A DNA stretch of 64,000 nucleotides from Mycobacterium kyorinense. GTDB lineage: Bacteria; Actinomycetota; Actinomycetes; Mycobacteriales; Mycobacteriaceae. A program made the translations under genes and the position numbers. Under the pieces are notes generated by a model. That model was not told the DNA's origin, searched no databases, and worked only from the letters and a program-made list of their open reading frames with translations. The DNA is taken from assembly GCF_001672775.1 (NCBI RefSeq), contig NZ_LZKJ01000144.1:23785-87784 (forward strand), read 5' to 3'. This document shows, in pieces, positions 10,697-19,458 of the stretch (the stretch's first letter is position 1; every line of letters starts with the position of its first letter).

Positions 10697-11530
10697 TTAA
10701 GTACTGAGGCCGTAAACCCGACGCGCGTTGGCCGTGGTGACCTGGGCCAATTCTTCGGCCGGCCGGTCCACCAGTTCAGCCAACGCTCGCACAGTGTAGG
10801 GCAAGCAATACGGCTCGTTGGGCGCGCCCCGATACGGATGGGGTGTGAGAAACGGCGCATCGGTTTCCACCAGCAGTTGGCTGGGCGGGATCACTTCGAC
10901 GGCATCTCGCAGGTCACGCGCATTACGGAAACTCACCGTGCCGGACAGGCTGACCAGCCAGCCGGCCTCGACGCAGGCCCGTGCCATGGCGGTGTCGGAC
11001 GAGAAGCAGTGGAAGATCACCGTGTCGGGTGCGCCCTCGGCGCCCAGCACGTCGAGCACCTCGGCGTCGGCGTTACGGTTGTGGATCATCAGCGGTTTAC
11101 CGATCCGCTTGGCCAAGTCGATGTGCCAGGCGAACGCCTCCCGCTGCACGCCCGGTTCCGCGCAGCCCTCCAGCCGGCCGGGCCAATACAGGTCCATGCC
11201 GGTCTCGCCGACGGCCACCACCCGGGGCTGGGCGGCGAGCCGCTCGATCTCGGCGCGGGCCGCGTCGGTCAGCGCCCCGGCGCGGGTGGGATGCAGCGCC
11301 ACCGCGGCATAGACCCGCTCGTCCCACTCGGCGGCCCGGGTCACCCAGCGTGCCGAATCCATGTCGTCGGCAATCGTGACGACCGCTTGGACCCCGACGG
11401 CGGCGGCACGGTCGACGATCGCGCGCACCGCTTCGGCATTGTCGGCCCCGCACGCGTCGAGATGGGTGTGCGCGTCGACCAACGGGCTCAACGGCTCCGG
11501 GGCCGGCGGCGGCGGACGTCGGGAACCCAT
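10697..11530 (-). CDS. tatD: TatD-family metal-dependent deoxyribonuclease
   Basis: A TIM-barrel metallohydrolase of 277 residues. Metal-ligand motifs are DAHTHLDA, VGETGMDLYW, MIHNRN, FHCFSSD and VETDAPFLTP. Family members act as 3'-5' exonucleases or DNases in DNA repair and oxidative damage. ATG at 11530 (MGSRRPPPP) is the sensible start, since further extension reads antisense through metG and has no family similarity. It is divergent from metG with 24 bp between start codons and lies upstream of rpfB on the same strand, as in M. tuberculosis. Confidence 0.93.
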   Translation of the reverse strand: MGSRRPPPPAPEPLSPLVDAHTHLDACGADNAEAVRAIVDRAAAVGVQAVVTIADDMDSARWVTRAAEWDERVYAAVALHPTRAGALTDAARAEIERLAAQPRVVAVGETGMDLYWPGRLEGCAEPGVQREAFAWHIDLAKRIGKPLMIHNRNADAEVLDVLGAEGAPDTVIFHCFSSDTAMARACVEAGWLVSLSGTVSFRNARDLRDAVEVIPPSQLLVETDAPFLTPHPYRGAPNEPYCLPYTVRALAELVDRPAEELAQVTTANARRVYGLST

Positions 11531-11540
11531 CCGCACACAA

Positions 11541-11546
11541 TAGGGT
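11541..11546 (+). promoter_or_regulatory. metG -10 box
   Basis: TAGGGT lies 8 nt before the metG ATG at 11555 in the 24-bp divergent gap with tatD. It matches TANNNT and would give a leaderless or near-leaderless metG mRNA. Confidence 0.45.
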
Positions 11547-11554
11547 GAAAGCCG

Positions 11555-13141
11555 ATGAGGCCCTACTACGTGACCACGGCGATCACCTACCCCAATGGCG
11601 CGCCGCATGTCGGACACGCCTACGAGTACATCGCCACCGATGCGATCGCCCGGTTCAAGCGACTCGACGGTTTCGACGTGCGCTTCCTGACCGGAACCGA
11701 CGAGCACGGCCTCAAGATGGTCGAGACCGCGGCGGCAGAGGGCATTCCGACCGCCGAGTTGGCCCGGCGCAATTCCGATGTCTTTCAGCGGTTGCAGGAA
11801 AAGCTCGGCATTTCCTTCGATCGGTTCATCCGCACCACCGACGCCGATCACCACGAGGCGTCCAAGGCCATCTGGCGGCGGATGGTCGACGCCGGCGACA
11901 TCTATCTCGACGTCTACTCGGGCTGGTATTCGGTGCGCGACGAACGGTTTTTCACCGAGTCGGAGACCGTGCTTGTCGACGACGGCACTCGGGTGGCCAC
12001 CGAAACCGGCGCTCCGGTGACCTGGACCGAGGAGCAGACCTACTTCTTCCGGCTCTCGGCGTATGCGGACAAACTGTTGGCGCACTACGAAGCCCACCCG
12101 GATTTCATCGGCCCCGATGTCCGGCGCAACGAGGTGGTCAGCTTTGTGTCGGGCGGATTGCGCGATCTGTCGATTTCCCGCACCTCGTTCGACTGGGGTG
12201 TGCCGGTGCCCGGGCATCCCGACCACGTCATGTACGTCTGGGTCGACGCGCTGACCAACTACCTGACCGGGGTGGGTTATCCCGACACCGAAGGTGAGAT
12301 GTTTCGCCGCTTTTGGCCCGCCGATTTGCACATGATCGGCAAGGACATCATTCGCTTTCACACCGTTTACTGGCCGGCGTTTCTGATGTCGGCCGGAATC
12401 GAGCTTCCCCGAAGGGTTTTCGCGCACGGGTTCCTGCTGAACCGCGGCGAGAAGATGAGCAAGTCGGTCGGCAACGTGATCGACCCGGTCGAGCTGGTCG
12501 AAAGATTCGGTGTCGACCAGGTGCGCTACTTTCTGCTCCGCGAAGTACCGTTCGGCCAGGACGGCAGCTACAGCGACGAGGCGATCATCACCCGGATCAA
12601 CGCCGATTTGGCCAATGAGTTGGGCAATCTGGCGCAACGATCATTGTCGATGGTGGCCAAGAACCTCGACGGGATCGTGCCGCAGCCGGGCCAGTTCACC
12701 GCCGACGACGCCGAACTGTTGGCCAACGCCGATGCGTTGCTTGACCGGGTGCGCACCGAATTCGACGCGCAGGCAATGCATTCAGGGTTGGAGGCGATCT
12801 GGTTGATGCTGGGCGCCGCCAACCGCTATTTCTCCGCTCAGCAGCCCTGGGTGCTGCGCAAAAGCGAGGCCGCGGCCGATCAGGCTCGGTTCGGCACCGT
12901 GCTCTACACCACGCTGGAGGCGGTGCGAATCGCGGCGTTACTCATTCAGCCGGTGCTCCCGCAGTCGGCGGCCAGGTTGCTCGATTTGCTCGGCCAGCCC
13001 GCCGATCAACGAACGTTCGACGTGATCGACACCCGGCTGGCGCCCGGCACGGTGTTGCCCTCGCCCACTGGCGTGTTTCCGCGATATCAACCGGCTGACC
13101 GCGAGCCAACCTCCAACGACACGGAGTCCGCCGGGCGTTGA
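11555..13141 (+). CDS. metG: Methionyl-tRNA synthetase
   Basis: A class I aminoacyl-tRNA synthetase of 528 residues that charges tRNA-Met. The HIGH-type motif is HVGH in [16 protein letters not shown], and the KMSKS loop appears intact as [14 protein letters not shown]. The TGTDEHGLK segment and the C-terminal anticodon-binding helical domain are also present. It marks the left border of the large accessory block, because in M. tuberculosis the next genes are Rv1006 and pabB. Confidence 0.97.
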   Translation: MRPYYVTTAITYPNGAPHVGHAYEYIATDAIARFKRLDGFDVRFLTGTDEHGLKMVETAAAEGIPTAELARRNSDVFQRLQEKLGISFDRFIRTTDADHHEASKAIWRRMVDAGDIYLDVYSGWYSVRDERFFTESETVLVDDGTRVATETGAPVTWTEEQTYFFRLSAYADKLLAHYEAHPDFIGPDVRRNEVVSFVSGGLRDLSISRTSFDWGVPVPGHPDHVMYVWVDALTNYLTGVGYPDTEGEMFRRFWPADLHMIGKDIIRFHTVYWPAFLMSAGIELPRRVFAHGFLLNRGEKMSKSVGNVIDPVELVERFGVDQVRYFLLREVPFGQDGSYSDEAIITRINADLANELGNLAQRSLSMVAKNLDGIVPQPGQFTADDAELLANADALLDRVRTEFDAQAMHSGLEAIWLMLGAANRYFSAQQPWVLRKSEAAADQARFGTVLYTTLEAVRIAALLIQPVLPQSAARLLDLLGQPADQRTFDVIDTRLAPGTVLPSPTGVFPRYQPADREPTSNDTESAGR

Positions 13142-13238
13142 GGCCACGCCGCGTCGTTCGACATCGAAAGCGATCGCCGCGGTGGCTTACTGACGCTGTG
13201 CCAACAATTTCGTGATAGTTCGCCGCTGGGCGGTGGGT

Positions 13239-13244
13239 GATAAT
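13239..13244 (+). promoter_or_regulatory. -10 box of the PAS gene
   Basis: GATAAT sits 6 nt before the ATG at 13251. The spacing decides that ATG as a leaderless start rather than the GTG at 13212. Confidence 0.5.
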
Positions 13245-13250
13245 CGGCGA

Positions 13251-13649
13251 ATGGAGCGGCGACGAAACTGGCCCAGTCAATCACCGGCGGTCACTTTGAC
13301 CCAGTTGCCCGCGTCGGTGGTGTTGGAGCGGATCCCGGTTCCGGTGCTCGCCGTCATGCAAGACGGGACCATTCTGTTCGCGAATACCGCCTTTGCGGAG
13401 ATGCTGGGTTACGACCCCGAGGAGGTTCTGTCGCTGAAGTTCCCGCAAATCTTTCACACGGCGCCAGCCGCCGAATCCGCCCTCTCCGTCGTCCACGCGC
13501 TGGCGAACATGGTGGTCGAACTTGCCCACCGCGACGGCTCGACGGTCCGGGCGCTGATGAGTAAGTCCGCGCTGCTGCGCGCCGACGACGACGTGGCGCT
13601 GGCGACATTCCAGGACCTGACCGAACAACTCTGGGTCGACGAGCGCTGA
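13251..13649 (+). CDS. Stand-alone PAS-domain protein
   Basis: A 132-residue protein consisting of one PAS sensory domain (VLERIPVPVLAVMQDGTILFAN, then TAFAEMLGYDPEEVLSL) and its C-terminal sheet ending in FQDLTEQ. No kinase, GGDEF or other output domain is attached, so it would act through a partner or as a ligand-binding adaptor. ATG 13251 is chosen because GATAAT ends 6 nt upstream; an upstream in-frame GTG at 13212 would add 13 residues. No partner gene is obvious among its neighbours. Ligand and function are unknown. Confidence 0.8.
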   Translation: MERRRNWPSQSPAVTLTQLPASVVLERIPVPVLAVMQDGTILFANTAFAEMLGYDPEEVLSLKFPQIFHTAPAAESALSVVHALANMVVELAHRDGSTVRALMSKSALLRADDDVALATFQDLTEQLWVDER

Positions 13650-13717
13650 CAGCGCCGCTCAGACACCTCACTAGCCGACCGAAAGTATGAAACCCACGGG
13701 ATTTGCCTAACTCGTAG

Positions 13718-13723
13718 TACTGT
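13718..13723 (+). promoter_or_regulatory. -10 box of first acetyltransferase gene
   Basis: TACTGT ends 6 nt before the GTG at 13730, the same arrangement as the paralogous gene downstream (TATGGT 14371-14376, GTG 14383). Confidence 0.5.
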
Positions 13724-13729
13724 GTTCAG

Positions 13730-14284
13730 GTGATCAGGACTCGCGCGGATTTGACTGCTTACCTGGCGGCGGACTTGACGGCAAACGGGTTGGAGCGGTG
13801 GCGGTTCCGCGACCGCTTCACCCAGCGCCCGGCCTACTTCCAGCGCTTGCTGCGCAAGTCGGAGTACTGGTCGAATTCGGCCCGAACGCCGGTCGCCCGC
13901 GCCGTCGCCGCCTGGTTCAGGCTGCGGACCAAGCTGCTGGGCGAACGACTTGGGTTCATGATCCCGCGCAACGTATTCGGCCCGGGCCTCTCGATCGCGC
14001 ACGCCGGCGCGATCTGGGTCCACTATCAGGTTCGGGTGGGCGCGAACTGCCGCATCCACCATGGCGTGACGATCGGCGAAGCCAAGGGCAAAATCCCCGT
14101 CGTCGGCGACGACGTCTGCATCTACCCCTGCGCGATGATCCTCGGCGCCGACGTCGGCAGCCGCGTCGGAATCCGCGCCGCCGCAGTCGTCACCAAGTCA
14201 GTGCCCGACGACGTCGAGGTGGCCGGCATGCCCGCCCGGATTGTGAGCACCACTCGACCGATCACCGCCATCGCGTGCGCCTGA
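13730..14284 (+). CDS. Serine-acetyltransferase-like hexapeptide-repeat protein, copy 1
   Basis: A 184-residue left-handed beta-helix acyltransferase resembling the C-terminal half of serine O-acetyltransferase (CysE family). Signatures are FGPGLSIAHAGAIWVHYQVRVG, NCRIHHGVTIGEAKG (candidate catalytic His) and the hexapeptide turns ending VPDDVEVAGMPARIV. Its N-terminal helix region (RTRADLTAYLAADLTANG) is shorter than in CysE, so the acceptor may be a sugar or other hydroxyl compound rather than serine. The GTG at 13730 is 6 nt downstream of TACTGT, so leaderless initiation is likely. A close paralogue follows at 14383, pointing to tandem duplication. Confidence 0.82.
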   Translation: MIRTRADLTAYLAADLTANGLERWRFRDRFTQRPAYFQRLLRKSEYWSNSARTPVARAVAAWFRLRTKLLGERLGFMIPRNVFGPGLSIAHAGAIWVHYQVRVGANCRIHHGVTIGEAKGKIPVVGDDVCIYPCAMILGADVGSRVGIRAAAVVTKSVPDDVEVAGMPARIVSTTRPITAIACA

Positions 14285-14382
14285 CGCCAGTCACCCGAAT
14301 ACGGGCGTGCGGGCTGACGGGCGGGGTGCAAACTACTGGTGTACCTCTAGCCTGATTCGGATACCTACAGTATGGTAGGCGA

Positions 14383-14997
14383 GTGATCAGGACCCGTCAG
14401 GACCTGAAGGATTACCTAGCTGCGGACTTGCGCGCGAACGGATTGGAACGCTGGAGGTTCCGCTATCGCCTCTTGGAACGGCCCGCCTATTTCCAGCGTC
14501 TGCTGCGCAAATCCGAGTATTGGTCCAACACGGCCCGAACACCGCTCGGGCGGTTCGTTGCCGCGTGGCTCCAACTGCGCACCAAGCTGCTAGGTGAACG
14601 GTTTGGTTTCTACATTTCCCGCAACGTATTCGGCCCGGGGCTGTCGATCGCACATCCCGGTCCGGTATGGGTGCACTGCCGGGCACGGGTCGGCGCCAAC
14701 TGCCGAATCCACCAGGGCGTGACTATCGGCGAAGCCAACGGCAAGATTCCGGTCATCGGCGATGACGTCTATATCTATCCCCTCGCGATGATCCTCGGCG
14801 CCGATGTCGGCAGCCGCGTCGGAATCCGGGCAGGCGCAGTTGTCACCAAGTCGGTGCCCGACGACGTCGAGGTGGCCGGGATACCGGCCCGGATCGTCAG
14901 AGCCGACCGCGTGACCACCGCACACCGGCCCTCAGCATTGGACGGCCACCAACGACTTGACCAGCCCGGCGAAGCGCTCGTACCAGAGCGTCGATGA
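14383..14997 (+). CDS. Serine-acetyltransferase-like hexapeptide-repeat protein, copy 2
   Basis: A 204-residue paralogue of the gene at 13730. The two align almost from end to end (RTRQDLKDYLAADLRANGLE, FGPGLSIAHPGPVWVH, NCRIHQGVTIGEANGKIP). It has the same GTG start 6 nt after a TATGGT -10 box, so promoter and gene were duplicated together. The extra C-terminal tail (from about ALDGHQRLDQPGE) is read from DNA that is the antisense end of the neighbouring methyltransferase gene, giving a 66-bp convergent overlap. His in the HQG turn is the expected catalytic residue. The acceptor substrate is unknown. Confidence 0.82.
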   Translation: MIRTRQDLKDYLAADLRANGLERWRFRYRLLERPAYFQRLLRKSEYWSNTARTPLGRFVAAWLQLRTKLLGERFGFYISRNVFGPGLSIAHPGPVWVHCRARVGANCRIHQGVTIGEANGKIPVIGDDVYIYPLAMILGADVGSRVGIRAGAVVTKSVPDDVEVAGIPARIVRADRVTTAHRPSALDGHQRLDQPGEALVPERR

Positions 14998-15585
14998 CGG
15001 AAAGTATCGCCGCAACTGCGAAATGCCGATCAGCTCAACCTCGTCGACTTGTTGCTCAGCCTCTTCGCGGGTATGCGTGCGAACGTGACCGCGGTTCCAG
15101 CGCATAGAGATCTGTACCCGTGCCTCGTAGGGCAACCACTGCAAGCCGGGAAACAGCCAGTGCGGCTCGATCGGGAAATGGCGGTACGGCGTTTGCACCC
15201 AATGCCGATCGCCGAGGGAATGGACGTTGCCGGCGAGCCGCTGGCGCTGCACATGGCCGCCCACGTGTTCGAGCAGGGAATTGGAGAAAACAAGATCGAA
15301 GCGGTCCCGGGCCACCGAACTCGGCAAGTCGCAGGCATCGCCTTGGACCGCCACGATGTCGGAAGTCCATGACTCCAACGGCAAAAGGTTCACCGTGGTG
15401 ATCGCCTTGGGCCGAACCGGTGCCATCCGCCATGACTCCGGTGTGCCGCCGAGGTCCAGCACTCGCATTTCGTGAAAGGACGGAAAGACCTCGAGCAGGT
15501 GACGCCACCGGCGAGCCCGAGCGCGGCCCGAGAGTGACCGGGATGAATTGACGTCCGTCGCGACGTCTCGTAACCAGTTGGCCAT
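14932..15585 (-). CDS. Class I SAM-dependent methyltransferase
   Basis: A 217-residue protein. The SAM-binding motif I is MRVLDLGGTPESW, and the post-motif FDLVFSNSLLEHVGGH resembles the motif II region of small-molecule methyltransferases. No substrate-defining domain is seen. The ATG at 15585 comes 2 nt after the stop of the alkB-like gene on the same strand, so the two are probably cotranscribed and the methyltransferase may act on a product of the hydroxylase (inference). Its 3' end overlaps the convergent acetyltransferase gene. Confidence 0.8.
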   Translation of the reverse strand: MANWLRDVATDVNSSRSLSGRARARRWRHLLEVFPSFHEMRVLDLGGTPESWRMAPVRPKAITTVNLLPLESWTSDIVAVQGDACDLPSSVARDRFDLVFSNSLLEHVGGHVQRQRLAGNVHSLGDRHWVQTPYRHFPIEPHWLFPGLQWLPYEARVQISMRWNRGHVRTHTREEAEQQVDEVELIGISQLRRYFPSSTLWYERFAGLVKSLVAVQC

Positions 15586-15587
15586 CG

Positions 15588-16838
15588 TTACGAGGCGAAC
15601 TGGTGCTCTGGCCGCAGCGAATAGCGTTGCAGCAGTTGCCTTTCGTGGCGCGGGCTCAGCGCCGCCAAGCGGATGTCGCCGCCGTAGTGGTCAAGGACAC
15701 GCGGATCCATCACTCGACGCCATAACGGGGGCACCATAGCCAAAAGCAGCATGGTGCCATACCCGTTGGGCAGTTGAGGGGCTTCGTCGGTGTGGCGCAG
15801 CGCCTGATATCGGCGCAGCGGATGAGCATGATGGTCGGAGTGCCGTTGCAGGTGGAACAGGCAGACATTGGCGATGACGGTGTTGCTGTTCCAGCTGTGC
15901 GCGGCACGCACCCGTTCATAGCGCCCGTTGGCGAGCTTTTGGCGCCGTAAGCCGTAATGCTCCATGTAGTTGACAATCTCCAGCAGGCAGAAGCTGAGTA
16001 TCGCTTGTCCGACGAGCCACGGCAGAACGACGATGCCGAACCAAATAACCAGTCCGGCAAACAGTCCCGCGCTCATCAGCCATGCACTGAGCACGTCGTT
16101 TTTCAGAGTCCAGCGTGACCGCCCCGACTGCGCTAACCGCCGGCCCTCGATGTCCCAGGCCGACCGCACACCGCCGGCTACCGACCGCAGAATGAAGTGA
16201 TACAGGCTTTCACCCATCCGTGAACTGGCCGGGTCTTCCGGGGTCGCGACTCGCACGTGGTGCCCGCGGTTGTGCTCGACAAAGAAGTGTCCGTAGCAGC
16301 TCTGCACCAGCGCCGCCTTGCTCAACCATTTCTCCGACTGCGGTCGCTTGTGCCCCAGTTCATGCGCGACATTGATTGCGACCCCGCCGATTATCCCGGC
16401 GGTCACCATCAGACCCGACTTGTCAACGACATCCATCGTGAGCCAGCCCCCGCCGCTCCACAGCCAGCAGGCGAAGATGATCGATAGGTATTGACTGGGC
16501 AGATACAGGTACGTTGCCCACCGGTAGAAGCGCTCGTCCTCTAGTCGCGCCACCGTGCTGTCGGGGGGGTTATCCGCGTCGGGTCCCACGATGTGGTCGA
16601 GGACCGGGATGATTCCGAACGTCACGATCGGGGCGAACCACCAAAACACTCCCGAACCGGTTAGCTGGACGCCCAGCCACGACGCGTACACGAACGCCGG
16701 AACGACCGAACCAAGCAACCACAGATACCGCTTGGGATCCCGCCACTCCGGGACCGCGAACAAATCGCGCCCGGTCGGCGCGCTTCCCTGCACCGGGCGG
16801 TCCCTGGTGCGCAGGCCCGACGAGTTCCGGTAGTGCAT
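15588..16838 (-). CDS. AlkB-type integral-membrane non-haem diiron hydroxylase
   Basis: A 416-residue membrane enzyme of the alkane 1-monooxygenase/fatty-acid desaturase superfamily. The His clusters that bind the diiron centre are HELGHK (159-164), EHNRGHH (188-194) and LQRHSDHHAHP (330-340), plus the alkane-hydroxylase signature NYMEHYGLRRQ (290-300). Several hydrophobic segments span the membrane. ATG 16838 is chosen because upstream extension has no family similarity. Alkane hydroxylases need rubredoxin; none is encoded nearby, unlike the usual alkB-rubA-rubB arrangement, so the donor must come from elsewhere or the substrate is not an alkane. It pairs with a methyltransferase and is divergent from a cholesterol oxidase. 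Confidence 0.88.
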   Translation of the reverse strand: MHYRNSSGLRTRDRPVQGSAPTGRDLFAVPEWRDPKRYLWLLGSVVPAFVYASWLGVQLTGSGVFWWFAPIVTFGIIPVLDHIVGPDADNPPDSTVARLEDERFYRWATYLYLPSQYLSIIFACWLWSGGGWLTMDVVDKSGLMVTAGIIGGVAINVAHELGHKRPQSEKWLSKAALVQSCYGHFFVEHNRGHHVRVATPEDPASSRMGESLYHFILRSVAGGVRSAWDIEGRRLAQSGRSRWTLKNDVLSAWLMSAGLFAGLVIWFGIVVLPWLVGQAILSFCLLEIVNYMEHYGLRRQKLANGRYERVRAAHSWNSNTVIANVCLFHLQRHSDHHAHPLRRYQALRHTDEAPQLPNGYGTMLLLAMVPPLWRRVMDPRVLDHYGGDIRLAALSPRHERQLLQRYSLRPEHQFAS

Positions 16839-17033
16839 TTTCCGAACGTAGCATGACTGATCATACTTCAAAACTCTTGTTTTAATACCTTTGGTCGGTG
16901 TATAACCGTCTAAGAAGGCTTGGAGTTCTGCTGTCGGGCGTCCTGTCCTGGCGTTATCGCGGCGCGCGGTCGGGCAGCGACACAGTCGGTCCACGCCGGT
17001 GATGGCCATCAGAGCACGTCAAGGAGCCGCAGA
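16839..17033. promoter_or_regulatory. Divergent control region of alkB-like and cholesterol oxidase genes
   Basis: The 195-bp region has an AT-rich core (about 16860-16915). It contains a short inverted repeat AAAAC-TCTT-GTTTT (16870-16883), a candidate operator, possibly for one of the TetR proteins encoded downstream. AAGGAG at 17021-17026 is the ribosome-binding site for the oxidase. Exact promoters cannot be fixed. Confidence 0.4.
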
Positions 17034-18650
17034 GTGGTGATGTCGCGCAGACGTTTTCTGGGTGTCAGTGCGTTGGCTACCGCAGCGGCCGGCGCCAGCG
17101 CCGTGGGGCTCGAATTGACCCGCGAGCGAACGGCTTCGCGACGGCACTACCCCGCCATTGTGGTGGGCAGCGGCTACGGCGGTGGGGTGTCGGCGTTGCG
17201 GCTGGGCCAAGCGGGCATCGAGACGTTGATCTTGGAACAAGGCCGGCTCTGGGATACCCGTGACGAGGACGGCCGGCGATTTTCGAAGATGTTACCGCCG
17301 GACACCCGGGCGGGCTGGTTCACCAAACATCCACCGAGCCTGGTCCCGTCATTCCGCGGCGTCTCGATCGACTCGGTGGCCGAACATATGCCCTCGCCGC
17401 AGCCGGTTCAGGCCGGCATCTGCGACAAGGTCGTCCACGGGTCCCACAATGTATTCCGCGGCATCGCCGTTGGCGGCGGGTCCATGATCAACGCGGCCAT
17501 TGCCGCGATCCCGACACCGGCACAAGTCCGGGAAACCTTTCCAGACATCGACCCCGCCCAATTCCTGGGCACCTATATGCAACGCGCCAGGGACACGCTG
17601 TTGATCAACTATCGCGACATGCGGTGGTTCGAGAAGACGCCATGCTTCCAGTACGCACGGGTGGGCAGGCAGTACGCGGCGGCAGCCGGGTATCCGGTCG
17701 ACTACAACGGCAGTGCGTTTTCCTTCCCCTACATCAAATACGAAGAGGCCGGCCAGGTTCAACGTTCGGCGCTGGCATTCGAGCAACAGTACGGCAATAA
17801 CAACGGTCGATTCGGCAGCGTCGACCAGACCTATATCGGCGACGCGCTGGCCACCGGAAAAGTTAGCCTCAAACCCCTCACCGAGGTGACCGACATCTGG
17901 CGCGAACGCTCGGGCGAGTACGTGGTCGCCACCCGTGAAATCGACCGTTGGGGCAACGAACTCGGTCGTGACGAATTCGCTTGCGACCAGCTCTTCCTCA
18001 GCGGCGGCGTCCTCGGGACCACCAAACTCCTACTGCGGGCCAGAGATACCGGGACGCTACCCGACTTGAGCGACGCAATCGGCCGCGGTTATGGAAACAA
18101 CGGCGACATCATGGTGGCCCACACCCTGAACGAGAGCGACCCCGCCGGAACCGAACAATCGCTCATGGGCATGATCAACCTTGATGGGCGTGCCGATCCC
18201 GATAACCCGGTGTACGCCAGCATGTTCTCGCTCCCGCTGCCGGTCGAAACGTTCACCTTGGGTTACTACGTGATGGTCAAGACCGGGGACCGCGCCGAGA
18301 TCAGTTACGACCGTCGTTCGGACTCGATCAGCATCGACTGGCCCGAAGGGTATACCGAGCACTTGTGCGCGAAAGCGCGGGTGGTTTTCGACAAGGTGAC
18401 TCAGGCCAACGGCGTCGACTATCGCGACGACATTTTCGACGGAAACATCTTCGCGCCGAACACGGTCCACCCGATGGGCGGGTGTGTTCGCGGGACGGCG
18501 ACCGACAGTTATGGGCGGGTCAAGGGGTACGACAACCTCTATGTCAACGACGCCTCGCTGCTGCCCGGTTACCTCGGCTGCAATCCGTTCATGTCGATTA
18601 CCGCACTCGCAGAGCGCAACATCGAAGGAATCCTGCAGGGGCGAAACTGA
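17034..18650 (+). CDS. Tat-exported cholesterol oxidase (GMC flavoprotein)
   Basis: A 538-residue FAD enzyme closest in appearance to the Streptomyces/Brevibacterium class I cholesterol oxidase, which converts cholesterol to cholest-4-en-3-one with H2O2 release. The N-terminus carries a twin-arginine signal (SRRRFLGVSALATAAAGA), followed by the FAD-binding VVGSGYGGGVSALRLGQAG. C-terminal motifs NTVHPMGGCVRG and GYLGCNPFMSITALAERN supply the active-site His and Asn of that family. Start: GTG 17034 lies 7 nt after AAGGAG; GTG 17037 and ATG 17040 are alternatives. It is distinct from ChoD of M. tuberculosis. It is divergent from the AlkB-type hydroxylase and faces a convergent TetR gene, so local regulation is plausible. 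Confidence 0.88.
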   Translation: MVMSRRRFLGVSALATAAAGASAVGLELTRERTASRRHYPAIVVGSGYGGGVSALRLGQAGIETLILEQGRLWDTRDEDGRRFSKMLPPDTRAGWFTKHPPSLVPSFRGVSIDSVAEHMPSPQPVQAGICDKVVHGSHNVFRGIAVGGGSMINAAIAAIPTPAQVRETFPDIDPAQFLGTYMQRARDTLLINYRDMRWFEKTPCFQYARVGRQYAAAAGYPVDYNGSAFSFPYIKYEEAGQVQRSALAFEQQYGNNNGRFGSVDQTYIGDALATGKVSLKPLTEVTDIWRERSGEYVVATREIDRWGNELGRDEFACDQLFLSGGVLGTTKLLLRARDTGTLPDLSDAIGRGYGNNGDIMVAHTLNESDPAGTEQSLMGMINLDGRADPDNPVYASMFSLPLPVETFTLGYYVMVKTGDRAEISYDRRSDSISIDWPEGYTEHLCAKARVVFDKVTQANGVDYRDDIFDGNIFAPNTVHPMGGCVRGTATDSYGRVKGYDNLYVNDASLLPGYLGCNPFMSITALAERNIEGILQGRN

Positions 18651-18685
18651 CTGATCTCGTGAATGAGCCAGGGCGCTGGACCGCG

Positions 18686-19321
18686 CTACTGACGCAACGC
18701 CTCGCGCGCCAGAAACTCGCGGAAATAAGGCAGCGATGCATCAGCTGCGATGACCGGCAACAGCTGCTCCCACATGCGATTGAGTCCCCCGGCGAAGTCC
18801 CTGCCGGGTATCGACTTGGCCAACAACCGAGTTCCGAACATGGCAGTGACGATCGACTCGCTGACCGCTTCGGGAACCAGACCGTCGCGAAGATCGCCTT
18901 CGCCGATCGCCCGTTGCGCCTGGGCGGCCATCGCGTCCAGCCAGTCCGTGTACACCTGTGCGGCCGCCGCACTGAATCCGCTCACGGCGAAGGTCAGCTG
19001 TTCGGCTGCGCGGGCTACTTTGTCCGACGAGAACAGCTCGGTGGCGGCGAACGTGCCGTGGATCATGTTCTCCAACGCAGGCGAAGACGATCCACACATG
19101 CTGCGAAACGCCGTGAGCACGGTCCCCGAACCTTCCTCGATGATGGCCGACGCGAGCGATTCCTTCGAGTCGAAATGGTGATAGAGGGCGCCCTTGGTCA
19201 TCCCGGTCCGCTCGATGATCGCGGCCCAACCGGCCGCGGCATAACCGACCTCGCCGAACACCTCAATCGCGGCGTCGATGATCTTCCGCCGGGTGGCTTC
19301 CGATCGAATCTGGCGCGCCAT
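18686..19321 (-). CDS. TetR regulator, ScbR/gamma-butyrolactone-receptor type
   Basis: A 211-residue TetR/AcrR-family repressor. The N-terminal HTH (RRKIIDAAIEVFGEVGY, then MTKGALYHHFDSKESLA) has the signature of the ScbR/ArpA branch, whose members sense gamma-butyrolactones in streptomycetes. The ligand here is unknown. ATG 19321 is backed by GGAGG upstream. It converges with the cholesterol oxidase gene and lies 138 bp from a second TetR gene of the same branch on the same strand. Confidence 0.85.
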   Translation of the reverse strand: MARQIRSEATRRKIIDAAIEVFGEVGYAAAGWAAIIERTGMTKGALYHHFDSKESLASAIIEEGSGTVLTAFRSMCGSSSPALENMIHGTFAATELFSSDKVARAAEQLTFAVSGFSAAAAQVYTDWLDAMAAQAQRAIGEGDLRDGLVPEAVSESIVTAMFGTRLLAKSIPGRDFAGGLNRMWEQLLPVIAADASLPYFREFLAREALRQ

Positions 19322-19458
19322 CGCCCTGCACCTCCGGAGTTCCGTTGATTTGCTTAGACTCCGGACCCTCGGCGTCTCACATTTCCGGCCAGCGCGCCAA
19401 GCCTAACAGTCGCTGGTTCGTTGGCCGCGATCGTGCATCCGGGTGTCGGTCCCGGAAA

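Noticed and set aside
11531..12637. N-terminal extension of TatD by about 370 residues
   Set aside because: The extension is antisense to metG and shows no similarity to any family. The ATG at 11530 gives the normal TatD length.
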